Positions 40,833 through 50,843 of a stretch of 64,000 nucleotides of DNA are shown here, piece by piece. The position numbers and the translations under genes were made by a program. Positions within the stretch are counted from its first letter, which is position 1. Every line of letters starts with the position of its first letter. Below the pieces are notes generated by a model. It did no database searches and was not told the DNA's origin. It was given only the letters and a program-made list of their open reading frames with translations. This DNA is from Halalkaliarchaeum desulfuricum (GTDB lineage: Archaea; Halobacteriota; Halobacteria; Halobacteriales; Haloferacaceae), in assembly GCF_002952775.1 (NCBI RefSeq), contig NZ_CP025066.1, positions 2,108,001 to 2,172,000 on the forward strand. The letters are read 5' to 3'.

Positions 40833-42353
40833 TCAGGCGAACAGGACCGCCGCGACCGCCTGCGCCGTTTCGATGACTGGACCGATCCCCGGCAGCAGGA
40901 GCACGGTCGCCACGGCAGCGAACATCAGCGCCGCGTAGATCCCGGTCGGACGGGAGCTGACCGCATCGAGACTGCTTCCGGTCGGATCGTCGATCCACAG
41001 TGCCTTCACCACGCGGCTGTAGAAGTACAACGACAGCGCGCTGTTTACCGCGCCGACCGCCGCGAGGTAGACGAAGCCGTTCTGGATCGCACCCGCGAAC
41101 AGGAAGTACTTCGAGAAGAACCCGCCAAAGGGCGGCAGTCCCGCAAGCGAGAACATGAACACCGTCATCGCGACGCTGGCCATCGGCGCCTTGCGCGCGA
41201 GGCCGGCGTAGTCGTCGTAGGTCCGCCCGACGCCCCAGTACTCGACCATAGCGACGAACAGGAACGCGCCCGTGTTCATGAACCCGTAGACGAGCAGGTG
41301 GGCCATCGCCGCGCCCATCACGTCCGCGTTGTGGGGGCCGCCGGCGGAAAGCGCCGCGAGTCCGATCAACGCATAGCCCGCGTGCCCGACCGACGAGTAC
41401 GCGAGCATCCGTTTGACGTTCTCCTGGACGGCCGCCGCGAAGTTACCGACGGTCATCGTCAGCACCGCCAGGATCGCGAACGCGAGCGCCCAGTCGACGT
41501 TGATCGCGACGGCTGTCGCAAGCGGGAACGCCTCCACGAACACCCGGAACGCCACGACGAAGCCGGCGGCCTTCGAGGCCGACGAGAGGAACGCGCTCAC
41601 CGGCGCGGGTGCCCCCTCGTACGCCTCCGGCGCCCAGAAGTGGAACGGAACGGAGGCGGTCTTGAACGCGAATCCAGCAAGCACCATCACGATACCGATG
41701 CCCGCGACGCCGGCCAACCCGTCTACGTCAGCGAGGCCGGCGGCGACCTCCGTCAGCAGCAGCGAGCCAGTCGCCGCGTACACCAGCGAGATCCCGAACG
41801 CGAAGATCGCAGACGAGACGGCGCCGATGAGGAAGTACTTCGTCCCGGCTTCGATGCTTCCCTTGTCACTCTTGAGGAACGCGACGAGCGCGTACGACGG
41901 CAGCGACGCCAGTTCGAGGGAGACGAACACCGTTGCCAGCGAGTTCGAGACGGCCATCAACGCCATCCCGGAGGTCGCAAACAGCACGAGCGAGTAGAAC
42001 TCGGCGGTGTTGTCGACGTCCTCGAGGTAGTTGAAGCTCGCCACGACGACCATCGCCGCGACGGAAGCGAAGATGGCGGTGAAGAACAGCGCCATCCCGT
42101 CGACGACGATCGCGTCCCTGAAGAACGTCACCGCGCCGCCGTTTACGGCCTCGCCGGCGACCAAGTACCACACCGAAAACGCCAGTGCCACGAGCGCGCC
42201 GGCGGCGGAAATCCCGGCGAACAACCCGTTGGACGGCTCGTCGGGCCGGATCGCGTCGACTGTCAACAGCAGAAGTGCCGTCAGGATCAACACGATCGGC
42301 GGTGCGAGCGCGAACCACTCCGAGGCCGCCATCACCGATTCGGGTGCCACCAT
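40833..42353 (-). CDS. nuoN: NADH-quinone oxidoreductase subunit N
   Basis: A 506-residue antiporter-like membrane subunit of respiratory complex I, last gene of the nuo operon. About 14 hydrophobic spans carry the proton-pump motif with the key Lys/Glu of TM5-TM7 (SYALVAFLKSDKGSIEAGTKYFLIGA) and the family's AYSSVGHAGYALIGL. The ATG overlaps the last base of the nuoM stop (TAATG), so translation is coupled. Confidence 0.95.
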   Translation of the reverse strand: MVAPESVMAASEWFALAPPIVLILTALLLLTVDAIRPDEPSNGLFAGISAAGALVALAFSVWYLVAGEAVNGGAVTFFRDAIVVDGMALFFTAIFASVAAMVVVASFNYLEDVDNTAEFYSLVLFATSGMALMAVSNSLATVFVSLELASLPSYALVAFLKSDKGSIEAGTKYFLIGAVSSAIFAFGISLVYAATGSLLLTEVAAGLADVDGLAGVAGIGIVMVLAGFAFKTASVPFHFWAPEAYEGAPAPVSAFLSSASKAAGFVVAFRVFVEAFPLATAVAINVDWALAFAILAVLTMTVGNFAAAVQENVKRMLAYSSVGHAGYALIGLAALSAGGPHNADVMGAAMAHLLVYGFMNTGAFLFVAMVEYWGVGRTYDDYAGLARKAPMASVAMTVFMFSLAGLPPFGGFFSKYFLFAGAIQNGFVYLAAVGAVNSALSLYFYSRVVKALWIDDPTGSSLDAVSSRPTGIYAALMFAAVATVLLLPGIGPVIETAQAVAAVLFA

Positions 42354-43876
42354 TACAGTCCACCCCCGTTCTCGACGAGCGGCATAACTGCGTCCCTAAT
42401 CATCTCGAAGAACAGGTCCGGGACGACCCCGAGCACGATGATCGCCGCCAGCAGCGCCGCAAGCGGGAGCACGTCGTGAACCGGGGCACGCCCGACATCG
42501 TAGTCGGCTTCCAGCCTGTACGGCCCGAACAGCGTCTTCTGCATCGCAAACAGCAGGTAGCCCGCGACGATGACGATGCCGAACATCGCCACCGCGGTGA
42601 AGACGGGCATCAGTCCGGCGGCGGCCGGCGAACCGAACGAGCCCACGAAGATGAAGAACTCGCCGGCGAAGCCGGCCATCAGCGGCAGGCCCATGTACGC
42701 GAACGCGCCGGCGACGAGGATCCACACCGCGATCGGCATCCTATCCGCCATCCCGGACATGTCCGTCACCATCCGGGTGTGGGTCGCGTTGTACACGACG
42801 CCGACCGCCATGAACATCAGCCCCGAGATGAGGCCGTGAGCGATCATCTGGAACGTCGCGCCACCGAGTCCGTACTCGGTAAAGGCGACGAGGCCGAGGA
42901 TGACATAGCCCATCGACGACACCGACGAGTAGGCGACGATCCGCTTGAGGTCCTGCTGGGCCAGCGCGAGCATCGCACCGTAGATCACACTGAGCACGGC
43001 GATGATCGCGATCGGCACCGCGAGCGCGGACGCCTGCTCGGGCAGCATCGTGAAGTTGAACCGGAGCAGGGCGTAGGTCCCCATCTTCAACAGGACGCCC
43101 GCCAGCATCACCGACACCGGCGTGGGCGCCTCGACGTGGGCGTCCGGCAGCCAGGTGTGCAGCGGGACGACCGGGACCTTCACCGCGAACCCGAAGAACA
43201 TCGCGACGAACGCCGCCGTGAGCAGCGTCGACGGCGCGAGCCCGAGGATCGGGTCGATCTGTCCCGCCGCGATCGCCGCTGTCGTTTCGGGGAGGCCGAA
43301 CGTTTCGACCGGCAGGGAGAACACAAGCGCCATGTAGCCGATGAACATCACCAACGACGCCACGTTCGTGTACACGAAGAACTTGATCGCGGCGTACTTC
43401 CGACGCGGGCCGCCCCACACGCCGATGAGGAAGTACATCGGCAGCAGCACCGCCTCCCAGAAGACGAACCACAGGAAGAAGTCGAGCGCGACGAACACGC
43501 CCAGCAGGTTCGCCTCCATGAACAGCATGAGCCCGTAAAACTGGCTTTGCCGTTCGTCGATCGGCGTCCAGGCGCTCACGATCGAAAGCGTCGTGAGGAA
43601 GGTCGTCAACACGACCAGCGGCAGGCTGATCCCGTCGAGTCCGACGAACCACTGGATCTCATAGCCCGCGAATTCGAGCCACGCGGCCTGCGTCTCGAAC
43701 GCGAGTGTTCCGTCGGTGAGCGCGTTGCCCGCGGCGTCGAACGCCTGCCACAGCAGCAAGCTACCCACAAGCGGGATCAGGCTCAACACGAACGCCAATT
43801 TCCCAGCGTATTCGTCGGGCGACAACAGCACGACGAACGCCGCAAGGAACGTCACGGCGAGTAGCGCTTCGAGCAT
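42353..43876 (-). CDS. nuoM: NADH-quinone oxidoreductase subunit M
   Basis: A 507-residue antiporter-like subunit. Characteristic pieces are GLDGISLPLVVLTTFLT, FFLWFVFWEAVLLPMYFLIG with the conserved Glu, KVPVVPLHTWLPDAHVEAP (the TM-lysine loop), and VAYSSVSSMGYVILGL. The ATG at 43876 forms ATGA with the nuoL stop; an in-frame GTG/ATG a few codons upstream (43888) is disfavoured. Confidence 0.95.
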   Translation of the reverse strand: MLEALLAVTFLAAFVVLLSPDEYAGKLAFVLSLIPLVGSLLLWQAFDAAGNALTDGTLAFETQAAWLEFAGYEIQWFVGLDGISLPLVVLTTFLTTLSIVSAWTPIDERQSQFYGLMLFMEANLLGVFVALDFFLWFVFWEAVLLPMYFLIGVWGGPRRKYAAIKFFVYTNVASLVMFIGYMALVFSLPVETFGLPETTAAIAAGQIDPILGLAPSTLLTAAFVAMFFGFAVKVPVVPLHTWLPDAHVEAPTPVSVMLAGVLLKMGTYALLRFNFTMLPEQASALAVPIAIIAVLSVIYGAMLALAQQDLKRIVAYSSVSSMGYVILGLVAFTEYGLGGATFQMIAHGLISGLMFMAVGVVYNATHTRMVTDMSGMADRMPIAVWILVAGAFAYMGLPLMAGFAGEFFIFVGSFGSPAAAGLMPVFTAVAMFGIVIVAGYLLFAMQKTLFGPYRLEADYDVGRAPVHDVLPLAALLAAIIVLGVVPDLFFEMIRDAVMPLVENGGGL

Positions 43877-45888
43877 CACAGGAACCACCCCCCTGCGATC
43901 CCGAGGATCACGATCAACGCCACGAGACCGAGCGTGAGAAGCGCCGCGTAGTTGGTCACCACGCCGGTCTGGAGCCGCCTAACGCGGCTCCCGGCTGCGA
44001 GGCTGACCGAAGAGATTCCGTTCACGACGCCGTCGACGACGCCCTGGTCGAACCGATCCGCGGCGCCCGCGATGTCTGCCGTTCTGTTCGCCAGCCAGAC
44101 CTGATATTCGTCCTGGTAGTAGTTGTTGTACACCACGTCTTTGACCGTTCCGAGTTTCTCCGTGTGTTCGGTCGGCTCGGGAACGTTGTAGAGCCGCCAG
44201 GCGACGAGGAGCCCGAGCACAGCCAGACCGAGCGACACGCCGGCCGCGACGATCACCGTCACCTCCGGCGAGTCGGCGATCATCCCGGGAGAGAAGGCGA
44301 TGAGGTCGTTGTAATGCGAGTAGCTCACAGCCGGGAACCCGGAGTCGAGCCACTGCGTGAGGTAATCCAGCTGGATCCCGGTGAGCTTCTGGACCGGCAC
44401 CATGTTGACGAAGCCGGCGACGACAGCCAGCACGCCCAGCACGACGAGCGGGAACTTCACGTTCCAGCGAACGCCGTGGGGATCCTCGGCGATGTCGGTT
44501 CGCGGTTCGCCGTGGAAGGTGAGAAACACCATCCGGAAGGTGTAGAAGGCGGTCACCGGGACGGCCAGCAGCCCCATGACGTACGCACCGAGCAGGAGCG
44601 GCTCGTTCAGGCCGTGGACGAACGCCTCGTAGAGCACTTCGTCCTTCGACCAGAAGCCAGCGAACGGGAAGATACCCGCGAGCGCGAGCGAACCGGCGAG
44701 GAACGTCCAGTAGGTTACCGGCATCCGGTCTTTCAGACCGCCCATGTCCCACATGTTCTCGTTGTGGTGCATCGCGATGATCACCGACCCGGCGCCGAGG
44801 AACAAAAGCGCCTTGAAGAACGCGTGGGTCATCAGGTGGAAGGTTGCGGCCACGTAGGAGCCGACACCCAGCGCGAGCATCATATACCCGTACTGGGAGA
44901 TCGTCGAGTAGGCGAGCACCTGCTTGAGTTCGTCCTTGACGACGCCCATGGTCGCCGCGAACAGCGCGGTGAACCCGCCGATGAAGGCGATAATCGCGAG
45001 CGTCGTCGGCGTGACGGCGTAGAAGCCGTACATCCGCGCGACGAGGTAGACGCCGGCGGCGACCATCGTCGCGGCGTGGATCAGCGCCGAAACCGGCGTG
45101 GGGCCCTCCATCGCGTCGGGCAGCCAGGTGTGAAGCGGGAACTGCGCTGACTTGCCGACGACCCCGCCGAGCACGAGCAGGCCGAGGATCGTCAGCCAGG
45201 TCTCGACGCCCAGATCCCCGGGCGTCCAGATCGTCGCTTCGCCCTGCATCGCGAGGTCGGCCAGTTCCGGGAACGACCCCGCGCCCGCGAACTGGGCGGT
45301 GCCGAACGTCGCGAAGACGGCGACCACGCCGATCAGGAAGAAGTAATCGCCAAACCGGGTGACGAGGAACGCCTTCTTCGCGGCGCTTGGCGGGCCTGCC
45401 TCGCGGAACCAGAAGCCGATGAGGAGATACGAACACAGCCCCACCAGCTCGAAGAACATGAACGCCATCAGCAGGTTGTCCGCCACGACGAACCCGAGCA
45501 TCGATGCCGAGAACAGCCCGAGTCCGGCGTAGTACCGCGGGAGGTCGCGTTCCCCCTCGTCGTTCATGTATCCGAGACTGAACACGTGGACGAGGAACGC
45601 GATCAACGACACGATGACGAGCATCAGCGCCGACAGCGGATCGATCAAGATTCCGAACGTGAGTTCGTAGGTGTCGGCTGCAGCCCATGTGTACAGCGTC
45701 TCGTCTATCGGGTCTGCCCCCAGAGCAATGGACGCGGCCACCCAGATCGATAGGAGGAGGGATCCACCGGTCGCGACGATCCCGGCGAACGCCCCTTTCT
45801 TCGGCAGCAGTCGCCCAGCGAACACGCTGATGACGAACGCCGCGAACGGCAACAACACGATCGCCGGCACGTAGTCGAATGCAGCCAT
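43876..45888 (-). CDS. nuoL: NADH-quinone oxidoreductase subunit L
   Basis: A 670-residue large antiporter-like subunit with the extra C-terminal lateral helix region. It shows FFELVGLCSYLLIGFWF (Glu of TM5), SAQFPLHTWLPDAMEGPTPV (TM7 lysine region), HAATMVAAGVYLVAR and AYSTISQYGYMMLALGVG. The last ~90 residues include a hydrophilic stretch before the final membrane anchor, as in NuoL. It is separated from nuoK by 4 nt. Confidence 0.95.
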   Translation of the reverse strand: MAAFDYVPAIVLLPFAAFVISVFAGRLLPKKGAFAGIVATGGSLLLSIWVAASIALGADPIDETLYTWAAADTYELTFGILIDPLSALMLVIVSLIAFLVHVFSLGYMNDEGERDLPRYYAGLGLFSASMLGFVVADNLLMAFMFFELVGLCSYLLIGFWFREAGPPSAAKKAFLVTRFGDYFFLIGVVAVFATFGTAQFAGAGSFPELADLAMQGEATIWTPGDLGVETWLTILGLLVLGGVVGKSAQFPLHTWLPDAMEGPTPVSALIHAATMVAAGVYLVARMYGFYAVTPTTLAIIAFIGGFTALFAATMGVVKDELKQVLAYSTISQYGYMMLALGVGSYVAATFHLMTHAFFKALLFLGAGSVIIAMHHNENMWDMGGLKDRMPVTYWTFLAGSLALAGIFPFAGFWSKDEVLYEAFVHGLNEPLLLGAYVMGLLAVPVTAFYTFRMVFLTFHGEPRTDIAEDPHGVRWNVKFPLVVLGVLAVVAGFVNMVPVQKLTGIQLDYLTQWLDSGFPAVSYSHYNDLIAFSPGMIADSPEVTVIVAAGVSLGLAVLGLLVAWRLYNVPEPTEHTEKLGTVKDVVYNNYYQDEYQVWLANRTADIAGAADRFDQGVVDGVVNGISSVSLAAGSRVRRLQTGVVTNYAALLTLGLVALIVILGIAGGWFL

Positions 45889-45892
45889 GAAT

Positions 45893-46195
45893 TTACCACC
45901 TCATCGTTGCGGCCTTGGTCACGTCCAGTTCACCGAAGTTGCGATACAGTACGAGGATGATTCCCAGTCCGACGGCGACCTCCGCTGCCGCGAGCGCGAT
46001 CACGAACAGCGTGAACGTCTGTCCGGTCATGTTCCCCCAGTACAGGGAAAAGGCGACGAAGTTGATGGCTGCCGCGTTCAACATCAGCTCCACGGACATC
46101 AGGAAGTACAGCGCGTTTCGCCGGGTCAAAACGCCGAACAGCCCGATAGAGAACACCGCCGCCGCAAGGAACAGATAATATTCCGGCGGGACCAT
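45893..46195 (-). CDS. nuoK: NADH-quinone oxidoreductase subunit K
   Basis: A 100-residue three-span membrane subunit. The conserved glutamates lie in LMSVELMLNAAAINFVAF and IALAAAEVAVGLGIIL, which form the proton path between subunits H/J and the pumps. The ATG overlaps the nuoJ2 stop (ATGA). Confidence 0.95.
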   Translation of the reverse strand: MVPPEYYLFLAAAVFSIGLFGVLTRRNALYFLMSVELMLNAAAINFVAFSLYWGNMTGQTFTLFVIALAAAEVAVGLGIILVLYRNFGELDVTKAATMRW

Positions 46196-46572
46196 CAGCG
46201 GTCACCCCCATCGGAAGCACCGCCATCGGCGGCCGCCGCGGATCCGCCGGCAGGCGCAGCGTCCGAATCGTCGTCGGAGCCGCCGAATCCTGTCTCGAAC
46301 CGTCCGCCTTCCTCGCGCTTTGCGAGAAAGATCGCCGAGTCGATCGCGACGTCGAGCAAGACTGCGATGATCAGAAACGCCGCGAGGAATCCCTCTGCGG
46401 GAATTTCGCCCAGTTCGAGATCGAACAGGGCGTATCCGAGGTTCATCACGATCGACTCGCCTTCGGGGAAGCCCGCTGCGGGTCCGAACGGTGCAGTCAC
46501 GAAGACGATCGCCATCACGACGAACAGTGCGACTGCGGCCAACCCCGGCAGCAACCGGTTCCGTCCTGTCAT
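46195..46572 (-). CDS. nuoJ2: NADH-quinone oxidoreductase subunit J, C-terminal part
   Basis: 125 residues corresponding to the second half of NuoJ: a signal-like N-terminal span, then FLAAFLIIAVLLDVAIDSAIFLAKRE, and a 35-residue Gly/Ala/Asp-rich tail of low complexity. NuoJ is split into two genes, as reported in haloarchaea. The ATG overlaps the nuoJ1 stop (ATGA). Confidence 0.88.
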   Translation of the reverse strand: MTGRNRLLPGLAAVALFVVMAIVFVTAPFGPAAGFPEGESIVMNLGYALFDLELGEIPAEGFLAAFLIIAVLLDVAIDSAIFLAKREEGGRFETGFGGSDDDSDAAPAGGSAAAADGGASDGGDR

Positions 46573-46829
46573 GTCGTTGCCACCTCCGTTTCGTTGCGCG
46601 TAAGCATCACGGCGAACGTGATGAGCACCAGAACCCCGCCGACGTACACGAGGATCTGGATCGCTGCGAGGAACTCCGCCTGCAGCATCACGTAATGCAC
46701 CGCGACGCTGATCAGCGCGCCGCCCAGCATCAACACGGCGTTGAACACGTTCCGTGCGAGGACGACGCCCAGGCTGAACCCCACTGTCACCAGGGCGAAC
46801 AGCGCGAACGCGACTAGTTCATATACCAT
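46569..46829 (-). CDS. nuoJ1: NADH-quinone oxidoreductase subunit J, N-terminal part
   Basis: 86 residues with three hydrophobic spans and the conserved NuoJ sequences NPVxA-like RNVFNAVLMLGGALISVAVHYVML and IQILVYVGGVLVLITFAVML. The last segment contains the pi-bulge helix of the J subunit. It is coupled to nuoJ2 by ATGA. A 124-nt gap separates it from nuoI. Confidence 0.93.
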   Translation of the reverse strand: MVYELVAFALFALVTVGFSLGVVLARNVFNAVLMLGGALISVAVHYVMLQAEFLAAIQILVYVGGVLVLITFAVMLTRNETEVATT

Positions 46830-46953
46830 TGTGTTAAGTGTGCTTGAGGTATCCCTTTGAAGATTACGAGTCCGATCGCCGCTGTCATCGTCCGAGAATC
46901 GGGCCGCGGCTGCGGCGGCCGTCGTTCCCGGTGGGCGGGTCGGTCCCGTACTC

Positions 46954-47415
46954 TTACTGGTAGTCGATCTCCCCGTCCCCTTCGCCCACCCAGGCGCTCC
47001 GATCGGGTTCGCGCGCCTCGAGCGGGTCGATCTCCTTGTACCAGGGAACGTTTTTCAGCTGCTCTTTGTTGTAGGCGAACTCGTGTTTGCCGTCCGCGGT
47101 AAACTCGAAGTTCTGGGTGAGCAGGATCGCGTCGGTCGGACAGACTTCCTCACACAACCGACAGTAGATGCACTGTCCGATGTGGAGGTTGTACTGTTCG
47201 CCGTTCCGCTGGTCGTCCATCACGATCTGGATCGTGTCGTTCGGACAGACGTTCTCGCACTGGCGGCACCAGATACACCGCTCCTGGCTGTACTTGTGGA
47301 CCCCGCGGAACCGCGGGCTCACTTCCGGCTCTTCCTCCGGATATTTCACCGTGAACTTCTTGCCGTCCAGCGCGTGCTTCATCGTCACCGCCATCGATTT
47401 GAGTAGTCCGATCAT
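46954..47415 (-). CDS. nuoI: NADH-quinone oxidoreductase subunit I (two 4Fe-4S clusters)
   Basis: A 153-residue peripheral subunit with two CxxCxxCxxxCP motifs (CIWCRQCENVCP and CIYCRLCEEVCP, about residues 53-64 and 92-103) that bind clusters N6a and N6b. In haloarchaea lacking NuoEFG, an unidentified donor must feed electrons here. It lies 1 nt after the nuoH stop. Confidence 0.95.
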   Translation of the reverse strand: MIGLLKSMAVTMKHALDGKKFTVKYPEEEPEVSPRFRGVHKYSQERCIWCRQCENVCPNDTIQIVMDDQRNGEQYNLHIGQCIYCRLCEEVCPTDAILLTQNFEFTADGKHEFAYNKEQLKNVPWYKEIDPLEAREPDRSAWVGEGDGEIDYQ

Positions 47416-47416
47416 A

Positions 47417-48478
47417 TCAGACGATCACCCCCACGATAACCGCAGTCAACACGAGGTTGGCGAGCGCGAGGACGAGCAGTCCCTTCCAGCCGATCTCGAT
47501 CAGTTGGTCGATCCGGACCCGCGGGATCGCGGACCGGAGCCACTGGGTCAAGAGGAAGAACGCCCAGATCTTGATGATGAACCAGACGAACCCGGGCAGG
47601 ACCGGACCGGCCGGCCCGCCCAGGAAGACCGTCGCCAGGATCGCACCGCCGAGGAAGATGTGCAGGAACTCCCCCAGATAGAACAGCACGAAGTAGACGC
47701 TGGAGTACTCGGTCTGGTAGCCGGCGACGATCTCGGTCGGTGCCTCCGGGATGTCGAAAGGGTTCCGACCGATCTCAGCCATGCTCGCCGTCAGGAACAG
47801 CACGAACGCGAACGGGTTGACGATCGCGTACCACGCCGGGATCTCGAAGCCGGCGATCGTGAACAGCGCGGTCTGTTGTGCGGCAACGATTTCGCCGAGT
47901 TGAAGCGTTCCTGCGAAGATCACCACCGACATCGCCGCCAGGATCAACGGAATCTCGTAGGCGATGTTCTGGGCGACCGCCCGCAGCGATCCGAGAAGCG
48001 AGTACTTGTTGTTCGATGCGTACCCGCCCATCACGAGCGATATCGACGCGATGGACGCGAACGCGAAGACTAAGACCAGACCGACTTCCGGATCGGCGAG
48101 GTGGATGTTGAACGGTCCGAGATCACCCATCGGGATGACCGCGAAGCCGAGGATCGCCGACGCCGGCAGGATCAACGGGGCGAGATCGTACGAGGGTCGT
48201 TCGACGCCGTCCGGAATGATGAGTTCCTTCGACAGCAGCCGGACCGAGTCGACGATGATCGTACCGAGCCCCCACGGACCGACACGTTCGACCGAGAACC
48301 GATCGGTGAACGCGGCGGTGATCTTCCGTTTCGCCCACGGGCCGGCGAGGGCGGTCATGCTCAGCATGACGACGGCGACGAACACCGCGCCGATTACGCC
48401 GCCAACGACCTGGCCGAGCAGACCCTCCAGCCCGAGCACGTTTGCGATCTGTTCTGGGAACAGCTGGAGGGGCGTCAC
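47417..48478 (-). CDS. nuoH: NADH-quinone oxidoreductase subunit H
   Basis: A 353-residue membrane subunit forming the quinone chamber. It has eight or nine hydrophobic spans; KRKITAAFTDRFSVERVGPWG is the conserved amphipathic quinone-site loop, and AEIGRNPFDIPEAPTEIVAGYQTEYS is the family's most conserved loop. It overlaps the nuoCD end by 4 nt. Confidence 0.95.
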   Translation of the reverse strand: MTPLQLFPEQIANVLGLEGLLGQVVGGVIGAVFVAVVMLSMTALAGPWAKRKITAAFTDRFSVERVGPWGLGTIIVDSVRLLSKELIIPDGVERPSYDLAPLILPASAILGFAVIPMGDLGPFNIHLADPEVGLVLVFAFASIASISLVMGGYASNNKYSLLGSLRAVAQNIAYEIPLILAAMSVVIFAGTLQLGEIVAAQQTALFTIAGFEIPAWYAIVNPFAFVLFLTASMAEIGRNPFDIPEAPTEIVAGYQTEYSSVYFVLFYLGEFLHIFLGGAILATVFLGGPAGPVLPGFVWFIIKIWAFFLLTQWLRSAIPRVRIDQLIEIGWKGLLVLALANLVLTAVIVGVIV

Positions 48479-50145
48479 CGGTCCACCTCCCCGAGCACGA
48501 TGTCGAGGCTACCCAGCGACGCGACCATGTCCGGGATGTACTCCCCGTTCGACATCTCCGGCAGCGTCTGCAGGTTGGAGAAACACGGGCTGCGGATCTT
48601 GAATCGCGCGGGCTTGTCGGTTCCGTCCGAGCGGATGTAGATCCCGAGTTCGCCTTTGGCACCCTCGACTGCCCGGTAGATCTCCTTGTCTTCGTCGGGG
48701 CGCAACGTCCGGGGGACGTTCGCCTGAATGTTGCGTTCGTCCTCGGGCCAGTCTTCGAGCAGGTCGACACACTGCTCGATGATCTTCGCGGACTCTTCGA
48801 CTTCCTTCATGCGAACGAGCACGCGGCTGTAGTTGTCACAGCCGTCCATCGTGATGACGTCCCAGTCGAGTTCGTCGTAGTAGCCGTACGGGTCGTCCCG
48901 GCGGAGGTCGTAATCGACGCCGGAGCCGCGAACGATCGGTCCGGTGGCCCCGTAGTTTTTCGCCACCTCCGGCGGCAGCACGCCGGTGTCGATCGTCCGC
49001 ATCTGGAAGATCTCGTTGCTGGTGACGAGGTCGTTGAACTCCTGAATCGCAACCGGAAGCTCGTCGAGGAAGTCCCTCGTCATCGAGAAAAACTCCTCGC
49101 GGGGCTCCGGGATGTCCCAGACGACCCCGCCCAGCCGGAAGTAGTTGAACATCAACCGCTGGCCGGTGAGTTCCTCGAGGATGTTCTGGACCTTCTCGCG
49201 CTCCTTGACGGCGTACATGAAGATCGCCGTGAAGTCGCCGTACACGTCGAGGCCGAACGTCCCGAGCGCCAGCATGTGCGCGGCGATCCGGGTGAGCTCC
49301 GCACTCATCGTCCGGAGCACCTGCGCGTACTCGGGCACTTCGATGTCCGCGAGGTCCTCGGCCGCCCGCGCGTACGCCCACTCGTTCAGGATGCCGCCGG
49401 GGGTGTAGTCCCAGCGGTCCGGGTAGGGCATGATCTGGTGGCGGTAGGTGCCCTGTTGACACATCTGCTCTTCACACCGGTGGAGGTAGCCGATGTCACA
49501 CTCGACGTCGGCCACCTGCTCGCCGTCGAGCACGCACTTGAGGTGAAGCACCCCGTGGGTCGCCGGGTGATGCGGGCCGATGTTCAAAAACATCGTGTCC
49601 GACTCGGCGTCCTTGTGATCTTCCTGTAGCGGATTTGCGTGTTCCCGCAGCGGGACGATCTGGGGCTGGTTGCCGTCGTAGTCCATCGATAACGGATGCC
49701 CCTGCCACGTCTCCGGGAGGAGAATCCGCCTGAGGTCGGGGTGGTCGTCGTACTCGATGCCGACGAGGTCGTACGCCTCCCGCTCGTGCCAGTCGGCCGT
49801 CCGGAACACCGGTTCGGCAGATTCCGAAACGGGTCGGTCCTTGTCGGCGGGAACGACCACGTCGACTTCCTGGGTGGGATCGTCGAACTTCTTCAGATGA
49901 TAGATCGACTCGTACCGGTCCTGGTACTCCTGGGCGGTCACACACGAGAGGTGGTCGAAGCCGGCCTCCTCCTTGAGCAGCGAGAGCGTGTCCTGGACGT
50001 CGTCCGGACGGATCACGAACCCGGGAGCGTTGACGTGGTCGTCGCGTTCGAGAACCAGATCACCCAAAAGCGACTCCAGCTCGTCGGGCTCCTGCTCCGC
50101 GACGGTCTGCGGTTCGGTTTCTGTCGTCTGTTTTTCCATGCTCAT
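48475..50145 (-). CDS. nuoCD: NADH-quinone oxidoreductase subunit C/D fusion
   Basis: A 556-residue fusion of NuoC (about residues 1-165; GFDHLSCVTAQEYQDRYESIYHL, ERETYDLVG-like EREAYDLVGIEY) and NuoD (about 170-556). NuoD contributes FLNIGPHHPATHGVLHLKCVLDGE with the quinone-binding His, YLHRCEEQMC and the C-terminal GSLDIVLGEVDR. The C/D fusion also occurs in enterobacteria. The N-terminal ~30 residues are acidic. It overlaps nuoB by 4 nt. Confidence 0.95.
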   Translation of the reverse strand: MSMEKQTTETEPQTVAEQEPDELESLLGDLVLERDDHVNAPGFVIRPDDVQDTLSLLKEEAGFDHLSCVTAQEYQDRYESIYHLKKFDDPTQEVDVVVPADKDRPVSESAEPVFRTADWHEREAYDLVGIEYDDHPDLRRILLPETWQGHPLSMDYDGNQPQIVPLREHANPLQEDHKDAESDTMFLNIGPHHPATHGVLHLKCVLDGEQVADVECDIGYLHRCEEQMCQQGTYRHQIMPYPDRWDYTPGGILNEWAYARAAEDLADIEVPEYAQVLRTMSAELTRIAAHMLALGTFGLDVYGDFTAIFMYAVKEREKVQNILEELTGQRLMFNYFRLGGVVWDIPEPREEFFSMTRDFLDELPVAIQEFNDLVTSNEIFQMRTIDTGVLPPEVAKNYGATGPIVRGSGVDYDLRRDDPYGYYDELDWDVITMDGCDNYSRVLVRMKEVEESAKIIEQCVDLLEDWPEDERNIQANVPRTLRPDEDKEIYRAVEGAKGELGIYIRSDGTDKPARFKIRSPCFSNLQTLPEMSNGEYIPDMVASLGSLDIVLGEVDR

Positions 50146-50843
50146 GGCGAATCAGCCCAGTTGTAGCGCATCACCAGATCGTCCTCGTCGATCTGTTCGG
50201 CCAGCTTGTCGACGATCTCGTCCCGTTCGAGATCGCCGAACTGCTCGAGCTCGTACGGTTTCACCGTGACGGGACTCGACTCGCCGTTCGCGATGCGTTC
50301 CTGCAACTTCGCGATCGCGTAGATGAGCGCCTCGGGCCGCGGCGGACAGCCGGGGATGTGGATGTCGACCGGAATGACCTCCTCGGCACCTTTGACGACG
50401 TTGTACCCCTCCTGGAAGGGACCGCCCGAGATGGTACACGATCCCATCCCGACGACGAACTTCGGTTCGGGCATCTGGTCGTACACGCGCTTCATCCGGG
50501 GGGCGAACTTCGACACCACCGTCCCGGGGACGATGATCACGTCGGCCTGCCTCGGGGAGGCGCGGGGGACGCCCGCGTGAAAGCGGTCGAGGTCGTGTTT
50601 GACCGCGTACGTGTGCATCATCTCGATGCTGCAGCAGGCGATCCCGAACTGCAGCATGAACATCGACGACCCGCGCGCCCAGTTCATGAACTTGTCGAAC
50701 TTCGTGAGAATAAACGGCGAGGAACCGAGCGCGTCCCGAAGCGGGGAGTTGAATCGGTTGTCCTGACCCGTCATCCGGGCGTCTCGGGTGTCCGTCTGTA
50801 CCTTCGATTCGTCGGCGACGAACGGTTTTCGTTCCGTGCTCAT
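50142..50843 (-). CDS. nuoB: NADH-quinone oxidoreductase subunit B (cluster N2)
   Basis: A 233-residue subunit that carries the terminal 4Fe-4S cluster N2. The tandem cysteines are in QFGIACCSIEMM, the third in GMGSCTISGGPF, the fourth in IPGCPPRPEALI. About 55 N-terminal residues are an acidic haloarchaeal extension. It overlaps nuoA by 4 nt. Confidence 0.95.
   Translation of the reverse strand: MSTERKPFVADESKVQTDTRDARMTGQDNRFNSPLRDALGSSPFILTKFDKFMNWARGSSMFMLQFGIACCSIEMMHTYAVKHDLDRFHAGVPRASPRQADVIIVPGTVVSKFAPRMKRVYDQMPEPKFVVGMGSCTISGGPFQEGYNVVKGAEEVIPVDIHIPGCPPRPEALIYAIAKLQERIANGESSPVTVKPYELEQFGDLERDEIVDKLAEQIDEDDLVMRYNWADSP

Noticed and set aside
42185-43864. 559-codon very basic/His-rich frame opposite nuoM
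   Set aside because: Antisense shadow; the composition is not protein-like and nuoM is unmistakable.
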